Of a stretch of DNA of 64,000 bases, positions 1-13,529 are shown in pieces. The stretch's first letter is position 1; each line of letters opens with the position of its first letter. Origin of the DNA: Osedax fenrisi (Eukaryota > Annelida > Polychaeta > Sabellida > Siboglinidae). The stretch lies in NCBI GenBank assembly GCA_964019155.1, contig OZ025243.1, positions 2,036,961 to 2,100,960 of the forward strand. Reading direction: 5' to 3'. Made by a program: the position numbers and the translations under genes. Below the pieces are notes generated by a model. It was not told the origin of the DNA. It saw nothing but the letters and a program-made list of their open reading frames with translations, and searched no databases.

Positions 1-72
1 ATAAACTATTATACTATTGTATTATGTTAAGTATATAGTGTATAATCAAATAGAAGTGTAAATATATACATA

Positions 73-117
<45 letters not shown>

Positions 118-516
118 TATGTGATAAACAAAATAAGAGTGCACGAACATGTTCTAATATTTATAAAAAAAATTATTAATGAATAATATAAAATATATAA
201 AAACAAATATATACATTAATTAAAGCACTAGCACCTATCGGTATAGCTATTATCGTTAGCAATATTGAAGTCGTGCGAATTATTTGTTAAATAGCTAATA
301 CGCAATAGGAATATATCTGTAGTAGTAATAATATCATTTCTGTATTGACTAAATAAGTTTTTAATATCCTCATTATTTTAATAAATATTAATGTTTATTA
401 AAATAATTATTTTGTAGCTTGGTTAGTTTACCCGCATCTACAATATTAACATGAATTCGACGATCATACAGTGTAAACTGAGTTTACAGTATACACTCTC
501 TGAATCATAGCATAAT
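1..516. other. AT-rich intergenic DNA
   Basis: No coding signal is visible. A (TA)n microsatellite lies at about 81-115. A small palindrome, GTAAACT-G-AGTTTAC, lies at 473-487. Confidence 0.6.
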
Positions 517-795
517 ATGCGGGATGTACTAGTGAGTACATGCTGCACTATAGGGAGTAAAGGACGGATGTCGTACTACAATATACTGGCGACTATTGAC
601 CAGCATAAGCCCGTGAGACTCACGGCGAGAGTCCAGCCTGGCCTAACAGATGTACACTGTACACTGTCACATACTCACTACAACTGTGATAATCAAGTAT
701 ATAATGTACTAGTATATGTTTGGGTTAGGAATAGCAAAGCCCTTTGTGCATTGGGCTATGGGAATAGTATGAATATTTGTAACACACCTACATAG
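517..795 (+). other. Open frame of uncertain status in a less AT-rich patch
   Basis: A 92-codon frame runs through a patch with more G and C than its surroundings. I recognise no domain. The segment 649-669 is built from near repeats of TGTACACTGT, and no splice site or start context supports translation. It may be part of an unrecognised repeat. I would not annotate a gene here without transcript data. Confidence 0.15.
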
Positions 796-817
796 TATAC
801 ACCTACACATTATTCAT

Positions 818-863
<46 letters not shown>

Positions 864-1344
864 TATATATAATATACTATTATTGTAAAAGCTATTATAA
901 ACTATTAAACACATATACCAGTACACTATTGCTTCTTATTACGTAAATAGATACAGTTTTATTTGTATTGACAACACCTGAATGCTATATTTATATATTT
1001 TGCATGTATATTATTATGTGTTATTTTAATTTCACTTATGAATAATACCTATGTATTTATCTAATGCAATACAATCTATTACGTAATTAGTATGTGTGGC
1101 ACATGTCGTGTGCAGCCGAGCGTTACAACTACGGCTTCCTTATGCAAACATAGATGTCGCACCTATAGGTGCGTTATTTTATATATGCATACACATAAAT
1201 ACATTGTGTTATACAGTATATAATATATACACAGAGGTAGAGAGAAATTTCTCTCTAGCTCTATGAATATATACAACATTTATTCAATGGCCAAATACAT
1301 ACCTGTCATTTTATTGTATTTACTTTAAGATAGATTATGTTATA
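796..1344. other. Intergenic DNA with (TA)n and short palindromes
   Basis: A (TA)n tract lies at about 821-861. CGCACCTATAGGTGCG at 1158-1173 is a perfect 16-bp palindrome, and 1238-1257 is a perfect 20-bp palindrome centred on AAATTT. No gene is seen. Confidence 0.55.
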
Positions 1345-3350
<2,006 letters not shown>

Positions 3351-3550
3351 ATTCTACTACAACACATACATGTATATAACATTTGTGTATATATATATAT
3401 ATATGTGTATTTTACAGTGAAATTATACATTACACCTGTATTATATGTTAACGAAACTCACACTCATAAGATGTATATATTCAAAAATGGTGTATAAATG
3501 TACTTGCAAGTACATACATAATATTATAGATAATTATTTAATTATAATTT

Positions 3551-3732
3551 GTAAGATAAATACTATATAAAAACTTTGTATTTAATTATTTTAGAATAGT
3601 TTAATATATTAGATAAAGTAAACTATATAAAAACTTTTTATTTAATTATATTAGAATATTTTAATATATCAGATAAAGTAAACTATATAAAACTTTTTAT
3701 TTAATTATTTTAGAATAGTTTAATATATTAGT
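3551..3732. repeat. 60-bp tandem repeat, three copies
   Basis: Copies start near 3551, 3611 and 3671 with a period of 60 bp. All contain TATATAAAAACTTT, TTTAATTAT and TTAGAATA, with a few substitutions and a 1-bp deletion in the third copy. Confidence 0.85.
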
Positions 3733-3959
3733 AGTTTATATAGCTATATATAAATATACATATACACATGATCATGTTATATACATATGATATATATACA
3801 CATACAATATACACATGCTCACTGATAGATTGCTCTATGATATAATAACATGTTATCAAACAATTACATAATATCTTTGCATATTAATAGATAGGTCAAT
3901 ACCAATTCTATTGACATTATGATATTACATAGAGATGATTCACAATAAAAACGTGTTAG
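3733..3959. other. AT-rich spacer
   Basis: Short TATA/CATA-rich sequence with no recognised feature. Confidence 0.4.
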
Positions 3960-4016
3960 AACCATCGATATAAAGAAAGGTTAGATAAAGCTTTCTTTAT
4001 ATCGATGGTTAGAACC
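3955..4016. repeat. Foldback element with perfect 20-bp arms
   Basis: The arms at 3960-3979 and 3991-4010 are exact reverse complements (AACCATCGATATAAAGAAAG) around an 11-bp loop. The direct repeat GTTAGAACC occurs at 3955-3963 and 4008-4016 and overlaps the arm ends, as a target-site duplication might. The core ATCGATATAAAGAAAG recurs in the inverted repeat that ends at 5574, so this looks like a small transposable foldback family. Confidence 0.75.
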
Positions 4017-4544
4017 TGTTTGAATTGTAAATAGAAAATTCACACATGTATATAATGCTATATATATTTATATAAGTGATCATATTGTACATATATGTAT
4101 ACATAAGTCATTAGCATATATATGATTATAATTATGACTATTATAGTATATAAATTATATTATGCAGCAATGTATTGCTTTATAAATTGTATGTATGTGT
4201 GTGTATGTATGTGTATGTGTGTGTGTGTGTGTAAACTTTATATATATATACAAATTTGTATTTATATATATTCCAATGTAATTTAGTAATAATAGCGTAT
4301 TTAATATATTTAATAATATACATGTATCTCTCTCGAATTATTTTATCGTGTGCGCTCAAGCATGTCAACGCCCGCAATGCGTATTGTAGATTTGACCCTG
4401 TCATTAGAAATCATAATATACGGAGGCCATATTATATATAGTTCAGATTAAATAGCATTAAATAAATAAACAAATCATGTGTTATATATTTGTTTTTATA
4501 TTGTATATTTTATATAGTTGCATATTTGTACATATTATCTATGA
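4017..4544. other. AT-rich DNA with a TATG/TG-rich tract
   Basis: A TATG/TG microsatellite lies at about 4188-4232. Small open frames on both strands at 4180-4441 have no recognisable domain and follow the low-complexity sequence. I see no gene. Confidence 0.5.
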
Positions 4545-4915
4545 TTATGTATGTAAAAACTTTGAATGTCATTTTCTCCAGTTTTTACTTTTTCACTTAG
4601 TAACCACATGTAAATGCATACTACTTTTTTAATTTATATTATTTTTATCTGAAATATTTACGGTGTATAACATATACACCAATATAAATAAAGCTTGATG
4701 TTATATTATATTTTATATTAATTAAATAAATAATGATTATGTATGATTATGTAATATATTTATAATAAAAAATATTCATCGTTTTTAAACTGTTTTATTT
4801 CATAATTTTAAATTAATTAAATTTATGAAATTAATTTATATAGATGAATTTGGATAGTATCTATTGAATAAAAAAAAAATTAATTATCTTTATTAATTTT
4901 TTATCCCAAACTTTT
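4545..4915. repeat. Dispersed repeat A, copy 1
   Basis: This segment aligns with 59225-59545 in the same orientation. Shared landmarks in the same order include ACTTTGAAT.TCATTTTCTC, ACATGTAAA, TTTTATCTGA, GTATCT.TTGAAT and TTATC. The two copies are about 55 kb apart. The family is not recognised and no ORF is present. Confidence 0.65.
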
Positions 4916-5087
4916 TCGGTGGAGTATAAATAGCATGGTGTAGATGAACTCCAGCGCCTGTCCTTAAAAATCATTGCATAGATAACATATGGTGATACAA
5001 TAAAACGTATTTTTTTAAATTGATATTTAGACGGGCCGACGACGTTTTTAAGAGGATTCGTAACTTTGTATACAATGTATTAAGATC
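4916..5087. other. Short spacer
   Basis: No gene seen. Confidence 0.35.
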
Positions 5088-5615
5088 ATCGATATAGTGA
5101 TAAAGTGGATAAGCAATTGCATGTAGTGTATGACACTATCCGCTACGAGCGCTGCAGTCGAAACCCACTATCTGGCCCACTACTTTTTATTTATAATAAT
5201 ATGTATTTATCATATATATATTGATAATCACTACCAATTTTAATGTACTATCTATACTAAAAATACAATTATATATTTAAAATACATAATATCAACATTC
5301 CTCGTAATTTTGTGTATTTAATTTGAAGTTATAATACTATTTTATTGATTTTATTGATATTTATAATTTAAATCCATTGATATAGATAGAAGTCACTTTA
5401 ATCTATTTCGACGAAAAGCCCACTGTTTCAATATTTGACATATATAATATGACTAATATCCAATCAAAATCAATGATACCATTTTGTTAATTTATCGATA
5501 AAAGTGTCATTCACGTGTCTATCTTTTACATGCATTGCGTGCGTCAATTGCTTATCCACTTTCTTTATATCGATGCATAGAGAACGAAGTGACTTCGTTC
5601 ACTATGTATCGATGA
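5088..5615. mobile_element. Possible MITE with about 30-bp imperfect inverted ends
   Basis: The left end at 5088-5119 and the right end at 5545-5574 are reverse complements apart from a few bases; the 17-bp block AAGTGGATAAGCAATTG is exact. The right end contains ATCGATATAAAGAAAG, the arm of the 3960 foldback. Directly outside, at 5569-5615, is another hairpin with near-perfect arms (CATAGAGAACGAAG against CTTCGTTCACTATG, one mismatch) bounded by ATCGAT. The interior has no convincing gene; the small frame at 5504-5728 crosses the inverted end and is unlikely to be real. Confidence 0.55.
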
Positions 5616-5728
5616 TTAAGATAGGAGATAGGAGATATGAGATATTTTTTTCAGCACCTAATGTTTTGATTCGATTTACATTCTGTAAATTTCATACTGT
5701 TAACCAATATAATAGCAATATAAGTTAA

Positions 5729-6297
5729 TTAATTTGTTCACTTAAAACCCGAAATATTTTGAGACAAAATATGATGCTAAATTAAATTAATTTTGTTGTA
5801 ATTGTTTTAATTTTTATATGTTATACTATATGTAATAAATATATTGTAAGTAACATTTATTAAATTTAAAGTAACTAGGATTAATTAAAATAAAATTAAA
5901 TAAAATTAAATAAAAAATAAAGTAAATATTTAAGTAACCTACATATAATAATAAAGATACTGTGAACATGTTATCAATTGATAACTTAAGTTTGGATAAT
6001 TATTGAGAGGGACAATTTGAAAAATTTCTGAAAAATTTCTAAATTTCAAAATAAATTAAAATAAATATTCTGATTAAATTTATAGTTAAAGTTTGAATAC
6101 ATTTATTTTAAATGTTATGGTAACTTATTTTTATTATTTGTATATTTGACTACATTTATAGTATTCTATTATATTATAATATTACACTAATACATCGATA
6201 CAATTATTCTAAAATATTTAGTTTATATATAAAATATATTAATAATATATTACCAATAATTATATATAATACACTATATATATGAATTTTTTAAAAA
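5729..6297. other. AT-rich intergenic DNA
   Basis: Short AATTAAAT-like repeats at about 5880-5930. No gene or element is recognised. Confidence 0.5.
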
Positions 6298-6409
6298 GAA
6301 AAATAAATTTGTTACACCCCAATCCAAGGTCGATATTCTAGTGAAACTACTAGAAAGAGTATTCGGGTCGATTATTTATTTAATCGATGACACGTTGCAA
6401 ACTTAGTTA

Positions 6410-6460
6410 ATATTACCAAGACCTCCTATAACCTCTGGTTATAGGAGGTCTTGATATTAC
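6410..6460. repeat. 37-bp near-perfect hairpin flanked by a 7-bp direct repeat
   Basis: CAAGACCTCCTATAACC at 6417-6433 pairs exactly with 6437-6453 around a 3-base loop. ATATTAC lies immediately on each side (6410-6416 and 6454-6460), resembling a target-site duplication. The hairpin is richer in G and C than its surroundings. Confidence 0.75.
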
Positions 6461-6782
6461 CCATATGGAAAGAAAACTATTACCGCATTTTGTATCTAAG
6501 TCTTATTTTATTTTGTAATGTATACTTTAATGTATACCTATAGGTATATATACTCTATAATATTTGTTAATGTATACTTCAATGTATACCTACTCTATAC
6601 TATTTATAATTTTTCCTATAACGAATATATTTAAATAAATATTCATATTAATAATTACATTTATTTATTATAATAGTAAATATATTTATAAGATTACATT
6701 TAAATGAAGTTAATTAATCATATAAATCTGATAATTTTGTATGATTAGTATGTTCAGATCAAATATAAATATATATTAAATA
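6461..6782. other. AT-rich DNA with a short direct repeat
   Basis: AATGTATACTT.AATGTATACCTA occurs twice between about 6517 and 6592. No gene is seen. Confidence 0.4.
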
Positions 6783-6869
6783 TATATGCATATATAAATG
6801 TATGTAGGTTATTACTTATATATATATATGTTTATATATATATTTATATATATGTATGTATGTATATTA

Positions 6870-6948
<79 letters not shown>

Positions 6949-6950
6949 TG
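6783..6950. repeat. (TA)n/(TATG)n microsatellite tract
   Basis: Alternating TA with TATG interruptions. The Tyr/Ile-rich frames here on both strands are repeat artefacts. Confidence 0.9.
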
Positions 6951-9349
6951 TATAATATACGATTAAAGTGTTTATGTATAACATATGTATTATAATACAT
7001 ATTAAAATAGTAATATATATATTTTGTATTTTAAAAAATGTATTACCATTTAAAATAAAATATAAAAATATGGATATATATTGAACATTGTTTTATGAGC
7101 AAAAAACAAAAATATATTTAATAACCAACACATAAGTACAAAAAAAATATTTATATAATATTTGTCAACAACATTAAAAATTCTCCAAAATATTGCATTT
7201 TTTTCATAAATATGTATTAAATAATAAGTAGGACTGTTTTTTATATTTGTATTGCAGTATTATATTTCTTTATATATATATATAAGTTACTTAAATACAA
7301 ATATATATTTTTTAAAATATATTTATGAAATAAACAAAATTAAATTTTGAAAAATTATTTTTTTAAAGATATTTTTGTCAAAAAAGATATGACAAAAACA
7401 GCAAAAAATATGTTATTAGTTTTATTGTGTTACCCTTAGTATACTTTATATAATAAAAATGTTATATTAAAATCTTGAATATACCTAAGTAGGAATATAG
7501 GCCTACCTATAGGCCTACCAATAAACTATATTTCCAAACTTTTATTTTTTATAATTATTTTACATTAATGTTAAAATTCCTATTCATTATATATTAATTT
7601 TTAAAGGAACGTTGGATCACCTAAACATATCCCAAATATTATGAAATTTTGTTTATGATGATATATTATAACAATTAAAATAGCCTCACATTTTTGTAAA
7701 AATCCATTAATAATGTATCGATATAATCACTCTTAGCGCACGACGTATAATGTAAATTGTCATTATAAATGTATTATAAATATAAACTTAAACCAAAACG
7801 TAAAATTAAATATAAAATAATCTAGTTAATACTATTTATAATTTTTAATAATTTTAAATAATCCGTAAAAATATATTTTATAGCCTATAGGCTATAAAAA
7901 AGAAAGAGGGGTTTTTCCTTAAAAAAATGTACATTCGATTCTAGGAAATATTTATAAATTTGTATTTAATTAAATATATTTTTTTAATTAAAAAATTAAA
8001 CAGGTATTAAATTAATATTAATAAGTAGGTACTACTGTTACCTACTATTTTAATTAAGTTGGTTTAGAAGAACCTGATTAAGTTTTACATATAATAGGGA
8101 TATAGGTATCCTATATATCCTAGGATATATATATATATAGAAATCTTTATTATAAATAATCCATTTGCCGAATTTGATATTTTAAATTAAATTAAATTCC
8201 TATTATTCTCTAGAACTAGTTATATATTAAACCGGTATTAAACTAGTATTTTCCGGTATTCACGTTAGTTAAAAAGCACTAAATCAATTATACTATTAAT
8301 TAATACATCATATTTATTATATGCACTTATTAATCGAATGTATTAATATATTTAAAACTTCCCAAAGTAATTTCGCCTACTTATATTTAGGTATTCAGTT
8401 TTATATTCAGATTATTATATAAAAATAATATATTTATAAAAGATTCAATGATTCGCGTTAATATTAAAACACTTATACTTTTATTATCTAGTATTTATCA
8501 ATAATATAACTTTATATATGTTTTATTATTTTATTTACTATATAATTTATATATATATACACATATGTGTATGATAAGATAGAAGATTATAATGTTTTTT
8601 TATTATAATAGTTATAAATAATGTAACATTAAATATTATCCTATTATGATAATATTCAATAATATTATAGCAAATATTTCGCGAAACAAATCATTAAAAA
8701 CATCGTTGATAGATTAATATTTGAGAGTATCGTATATTTAGAGTGTATGTAAAATACAAATCTATTGGAGTATTTAAGTATATGGGAAATATTGTCTTCC
8801 ATTCTCTATTTCGAAACAGATTGACAGGGATAGGAGTATTTAAATGGCGGGATTCAATATTTAAATCCGGATTTCAGGATTTAAATGTAAATACAATTAT
8901 ATAGAATTTAAATATTATATCATATTTTTGATATACATTTATACCAATTATAATATTTATAAGTATAATTAAAAATATTATTATTATAATATGTTATTCT
9001 ATTTCTTATTTAAATTTAAATATAGGTTATTAAATTTAAATATAAGATTTTAAATAATCTGATTATCTTGAAGATAATCTTCATTTAGTTAGGATAATTT
9101 AAGACTCTAATAATATTAGAGTATAATATACAATATTATAATATATAATTTAATATTACATTATATATAACGAAAGTATTATATTGAGCATATTTACATT
9201 CAAACTTGTTACAGTGGAAATTTATTATTATAATTATAAATATTTTTTTGTATTTTCACAAAAAAATAGATTATTCAGAATATTATATTCTATATAATAC
9301 CGATATAAGGATAATATGAACAAATGTACCATCAACATCATACCGAAAT
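6951..9349. other. 2.4 kb of AT-rich DNA without a recognised gene
   Basis: Only short palindromes and TA runs are seen, for example a duplicated TATAGGCCTACC at about 7497-7520. No frame of useful length, splice-bounded open segment or transposon end was found. Confidence 0.5.
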
Positions 9350-9830
9350 TTCGGAATAGTTAATAAAGAATATACTTAGTATAATAATATAGTATTATAA
9401 TACAATATAGTATTATACTAAGTATAATACTATTACTGGATTACCTAAAACACCCGTATTATTTCAGAATTATCGAATTATTATAATAATTATTATTTAA
9501 AAAATATGTTACTAAGACAGCATTATTATAATGATTATACATTTGTATTATATAGTTACTATATATATATATACAAAGTTATATAATTATTATAATAATA
9601 TTCCATATAATTATTATAATAATATAGCCTATGGGTGTATTTTATACGATTTACCTTAATTCTGTAATCATTATAATAATGTATAATATAATAATACTAA
9701 TTGCTAAATGCTAATTAGTATAATAATGCTGTATATTATATAGTATATAAAATATATACAGACTGTATAATTATTATAATAATACAGTGTATATATAAAT
9801 ATTTATGGCTGTTTTAGGTAATAACCCATT
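9350..9830. repeat. Cluster of AT-rich palindromes, possible foldback element
   Basis: Imperfect inverted arms at about 9372-9424 share ATACTTAGTATAAT. The palindrome ATTATTATAATAAT recurs several times between about 9480 and 9785. ATTACCTAAAAC at 9440-9451 has its exact reverse complement GTTTTAGGTAAT at 9810-9821, so these could be 12-bp ends of a 382-bp element. No target duplication is clear. Confidence 0.45.
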
Positions 9831-10015
9831 TGTTCACATAATCCCCGATTTACATTTATTTATATTTATATGTACCCAGATGTATTACTAATACTTATTA
9901 ATTTATTATAATGTATATTACATAATAACTATATTTATATTTTAGAGTATTATTATAATACTTTATATATATATGAATATAGCCATACTAATTTATATAC
10001 ATTATCTTAATAGTT
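9831..10015. other. AT-rich spacer
   Basis: Nothing recognised. Confidence 0.35.
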
Positions 10016-10450
10016 ATAGCAAAGATATAACACTCCCTAATAGGGGAGTCCCTATGCATGTAACGTAATTTAGTAATACCCAATGCCACTGCTAGCAGTA
10101 GTATCAAATCACTGAAATATATTTAGGTTCGGCTATGTTTTCATTGCTTTATTAAATTACATGCAATATAAATTAGCTTTTACTCACCAAATATAAACTT
10201 ATAGGATTTAAAACATACATATCATATTTGTTTGTTATATTTTAGTAATGAACACTTAGTTTTCATCATATAAATACTAATTTAAAGAATATTATTTAAC
10301 ATTTTAAAAGTGTATAGTTTAATACGAATTTACATTATAAACAACACATAGTTCCTAAAAGTAACCCGATATAGTTGGCACTAGGGTATTTTGTATACAA
10401 ATTTGAATTACACGATTTCACGTAACTGTTATATCTTTCCTTCGGAAAAT
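10016..10450. repeat. Duplicated repeat B, copy 1
   Basis: This copy aligns over its length with 10570-11035. Shared blocks in order include CAAAGATATAACACTCC, AATCACTGAAATATA, TTTTCATCATATAAATA, TTTTAAAAGTGTATAG and CATTATAAACAACACATAGT. No coding capacity is seen. CAAAGAT..CACTCC near 15298 hints at a third, more diverged copy. Confidence 0.8.
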
Positions 10451-10569
10451 ATTTGGTTATAGTATTATTTTATTTAATAAAATATAAAGTTTAGTAATAT
10501 ATTCAGTTACTGAATAACTCATTATGATTATGATACTATTAAACTATCAACACTAGAAAAGATTTGTCC

Positions 10570-11035
10570 AATCAAAGATATAACACTCCGTATATATGCA
10601 ATGTAATTTATAACTAATACCTGCCGTTGATAGTATCGAATCACTGAAATATAGTTAGATTTTGAGCGGTTTCCATACAACAATATATTCATTGCTCTAT
10701 TAAATTACATAAAAAATAAATTATATTTTACTCGCCACATAGATATTTATACAATTTACAACCTACATATCCTATTTCTTTGTTATAAATTAGTTATGAA
10801 CACCTAGTTTTCATCATATAAATAACAATTTAAAAAATATTATTATATATTTTAAAAGTGTATAGAGAATTTGATACGAATTTACATTATAAACAACACA
10901 TAGTTCCTAACATTAAACCTATATAGGTGGCGCTGTATGTGTTTTGTTTACAACATCGAATTACACTATTTCGCTAATGATTAATATGATAATTTAATTT
11001 ATATCTTCCTTAGAAAAATCGTAGATTATAGTATA
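10570..11035. repeat. Duplicated repeat B, copy 2
   Basis: Second copy in the same orientation, starting about 554 bp after the first. It contains the same ordered blocks with scattered substitutions and small indels, which implies an old tandem duplication or two neighbouring insertions of one family. Confidence 0.8.
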
Positions 11036-11762
11036 TTCATAGACAACTTTATTATGTATGAATTGATGTGTATCATATGAACAAGTATAATTTTCAATAG
11101 CAAATAAACTCCGATCACCGTGTTAATTAATATCAATGTTAAAAATTGACAGATCAAAATATATGTTCAATAATTTCAGTTGCAACTATTTTTGACATAT
11201 ATTTCTTTATCTGAATATGCTTAATATTTAATTTAATTAACTTACATAAATGTAAACAAATTTGTATATATATAGTGAACATGAATCTTTTAATATTCTC
11301 AAATGATTATTTTTAAGAATAAATCTTGCTAGAATTAACTTTTTATATTACTATTAAACAATATTATTATATTTATATTGTTAGATAATTGAATAATAAT
11401 TCTTAAATTTTGATAAATAAACTCTATTTATAAGCATATACTATAAAGCCTAACACTATTATAAATTGTACCTTCATATTAATGTAAACTTTGATAAAGA
11501 TGTGATAGTCTCAAAACTTATTATAATAATGTCTTGAAAACATATTTCAGGTATTAAGCTTAATAATATAATTATATTTGTTCTCCATTATCGAATATAC
11601 ATTTAATAATTAATTTTGAATAATATTTACAACTGGAAATAATATAACTCAATTACAAATACGTAGATATCCTATAAAATAATTTAAAGTATATATTAAA
11701 ATATTAATTATAAATAATATTACAGTTCTGATATTTCCGATTGAATACATATTTATTATTGG
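11036..11762. other. AT-rich DNA upstream of the chromodomain exon
   Basis: No gene is seen. TATTACAG at 11717-11724 could be the 3' splice site of an upstream intron, but the frame used by the chromodomain exon has a stop at 11742-11744, so any upstream exon would be untranslated. Confidence 0.4.
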
Positions 11763-11875
11763 ATGATTCGAAGTATGAATTATTGTGTGGATGAATTCGT
11801 TGTCGAGAGGATTATAGATTCACGAATTAAAAATGGAAATCCGGAATATTTACTTCAATGGAAAAATTACTCCTT
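11763..11875 (+). CDS. Chromodomain gene, exon 1 (N-terminal half of chromodomain)
   Basis: The frame opens after a stop at 11742, with ATG at 11763 or, less likely, 11775. It encodes the first half of an HP1-type chromodomain, which binds methylated lysine on histone tails. Visible motifs are EFVVERIID (residues 11-19) and PEYLLQWKNYS (27-37). The methyl-lysine cage would use F12, W33 and Y36; F in place of the usual Tyr at the first position is conservative. The exon ends ...TCCTT before GTTAGT (donor at 11876) and leaves two bases of a Leu codon, which exon 2 completes. Unspliced reading hits a stop right after the donor. A hAT MITE and a SINE lie in the intron. The fold assignment is strong; HP1 versus another chromodomain family cannot be settled. 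Confidence 0.8.
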
Positions 11876-11941
11876 GTTAGTCACTTAATTATAATAACTT
11901 GTAATGTAACTACAACTAGGTACACCAAGGTAACGTACAAC

Positions 11942-12164
11942 TAGGGGCGCTACAACATGGGGGGATATGTCCCCCCCCACTAAAATGTATTGGTCCCCCC
12001 CCTCACTTTTACCATAACATTTATTTGATTGGGGGGACGGGGGGGGGGATATTTCCCCCCACTTTAAAATGTATTGGCCCCCCCCCCTCACTTTTACCAT
12101 AACATTTATTTGATTGGTTGGTTGGGTAAACCCCTCTACATACTAAATCGTTCCAGCGCCCCTA
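11942..12164. mobile_element. hAT-type MITE with perfect 8-bp target duplication
   Basis: The 10-bp ends TAGGGGCGCT (11942-11951) and AGCGCCCCTA (12155-12164) are exact inverted repeats and fit the hAT end consensus. CGTACAAC flanks both sides (11934-11941 and 12165-12172), an 8-bp target duplication as hAT elements make. The interior has runs of C and G and a duplicated block ending CATTTATTTGATTGG; it encodes nothing. The minus-strand frame crossing it is spurious. A second copy lies at 38517. This copy sits in intron 1 of the chromodomain gene. Confidence 0.9.
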
Positions 12165-12746
12165 CGTACAACATATATTTAATATAATATATATCATATT
12201 TTGATAGTAGTAGCAACGTTTACGTGCATTGTAACAAGTATATAATGCTATTCTCGCTTACCTCGTCTTATAACATATTTTAAATCAAATTTTTAATTTA
12301 GTTAATATTTATTAAAAAACATGTTTATTATAATATAAGTAAACAACTTAAGTAATGCTATGATGGGTTCTAAACATATTTGCTAAACTTGTTTTGAAAT
12401 AAAGCGATTTATATTTGAATTTAATTCTAAATCTATTATATTAATCGTAACCTTATTATCCTGGTGTGCCACCCCTATTTCTAATATCCATATACAAGAT
12501 ATTACTTTATTTACAACCTAACGATTATTAATCTTTATTTTAAATATTAGGTAAATAAATTCTATGCCTAATTCTATACTTTTATAATTATGTTATCATC
12601 ATAGTTATATAATGATAGTTAGCATATAGTTAACAACATATAGTTCAGGTTTCGTTTATGAACTATCCTAATACCAGATGTGAACAATTGCTATAAATAT
12701 TATATATATATATATATGTGTGTGTGTGTATATATATATATCTTAA
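12165..12746. other. Intron sequence, AT-rich
   Basis: Part of the putative chromodomain-gene intron 1. A short TA/TG microsatellite lies at about 12700-12741. No other feature is seen. Confidence 0.4.
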
Positions 12747-13037
12747 CTGCCTGTGTGGCTCAGTGGCTAAGGTGTCAGACAAAGCAGTAGGACACGAGTT
12801 CGAGCCTCATCCGGACCATTAATTAATTTATAAAATGGGTCTTAACAGATTATTTAGACGTGATCTTATATAATTGTGTATAAATAAATGATCGACTCTC
12901 GTTAAAACCATGGATGCCTTAACATGAAAGCGGCTTCGAAGGGACATTAGAGCCATATATGGTTATAAGTGAAAAACTTTATCTAAGTTCCTGGATGGGA
13001 TGAAAGCACTCCACCAAATAAAAATAAAAATAACAAT
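12747..13037 (+). mobile_element. tRNA-derived SINE, copy 1
   Basis: The head resembles a tRNA with pol III boxes: A box TGGCTCAGTGG (12756-12766) and B box AGTTCGAGCCT (12797-12807). A conserved body follows, with ACTCTCGTTAAAACCATGG, GACATTAGAGCCATAT and CTGGATGGGATGAAA, ending CTCCACC plus an A-rich AAATAAAAATAAC tail. It lies in chromodomain intron 1, in sense. The same body recurs at 14816 and, reversed and truncated, at 16240. Confidence 0.88.
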
Positions 13038-13137
13038 ATATATATATATATATATAATTTATATTTTATTGCTATATTAATATCTATCGAAATTAAATGA
13101 TCATTACAATAGTGATTATATTATAATGATACATTAG

Positions 13138-13321
13138 AAATGAATGCACGTGGGAACCGGCTAGTAACCTTACTTGCGATGAACTCGTTAAAGATTATAA
13201 TGAAAGTTTCCTGTCCGCCGATGAACTAAAGAATACAAGGAATATAAAAATAAAAATGAAAAAATATAGGAATAAAGCGGAAAGAATTCTAATTTCTAAA
13301 TCACTAACACCACCGGTTTAA
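13138..13321 (+). CDS. Chromodomain gene, exon 2 (C-terminal half of chromodomain)
   Basis: After the acceptor ...ACATTAG (ends 13137), the first base completes the Leu codon opened in exon 1. The frame then reads NECTWEPASNLTCDELVKDY, the second half of a chromodomain: the conserved TWEP turn and the C-terminal helix. A Lys/Arg-rich stretch (KNTRNIKIKMKKYRNKAER) follows and might bind nucleic acid. Read through, the frame stops at 13319-13321, giving a 98-residue protein. Alternatively a weak donor (ACCG|GTTTAA at 13316) could splice on to the exons below. The second half is far from the first in the DNA (1.26 kb) yet matches in phase, which argues for a real intron. Confidence 0.75.
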
Positions 13322-13529
13322 TATCATTATGTCATTCCATTATTTAATGGATTAATATATATACAAATTTAATTTAAATACTATGTAAATATATTTAAAT
13401 AATTTCATATAATATTTTTCATCCGTAATCTAATAATATTAATTGATATATTTTATATACCATTTTGTCATTTCTATTTATAATTTATTAGTTAAATACA
13501 TTTAATAAATATAATAATAATATTGAAGG

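Noticed and set aside
6798..7000. Tyr/Ile-rich frames on both strands
   Set aside because: Products of the (TA)n tract.
11885..12100. Minus-strand Gly/Pro-rich 71-residue frame
   Set aside because: It is the C/G-rich interior of a hAT MITE.
12747..12830. Functional tRNA gene
   Set aside because: Pol III boxes are present, but no proper acceptor-stem pairing is evident, and the same sequence is followed by a conserved body in two copies; it is a SINE head.
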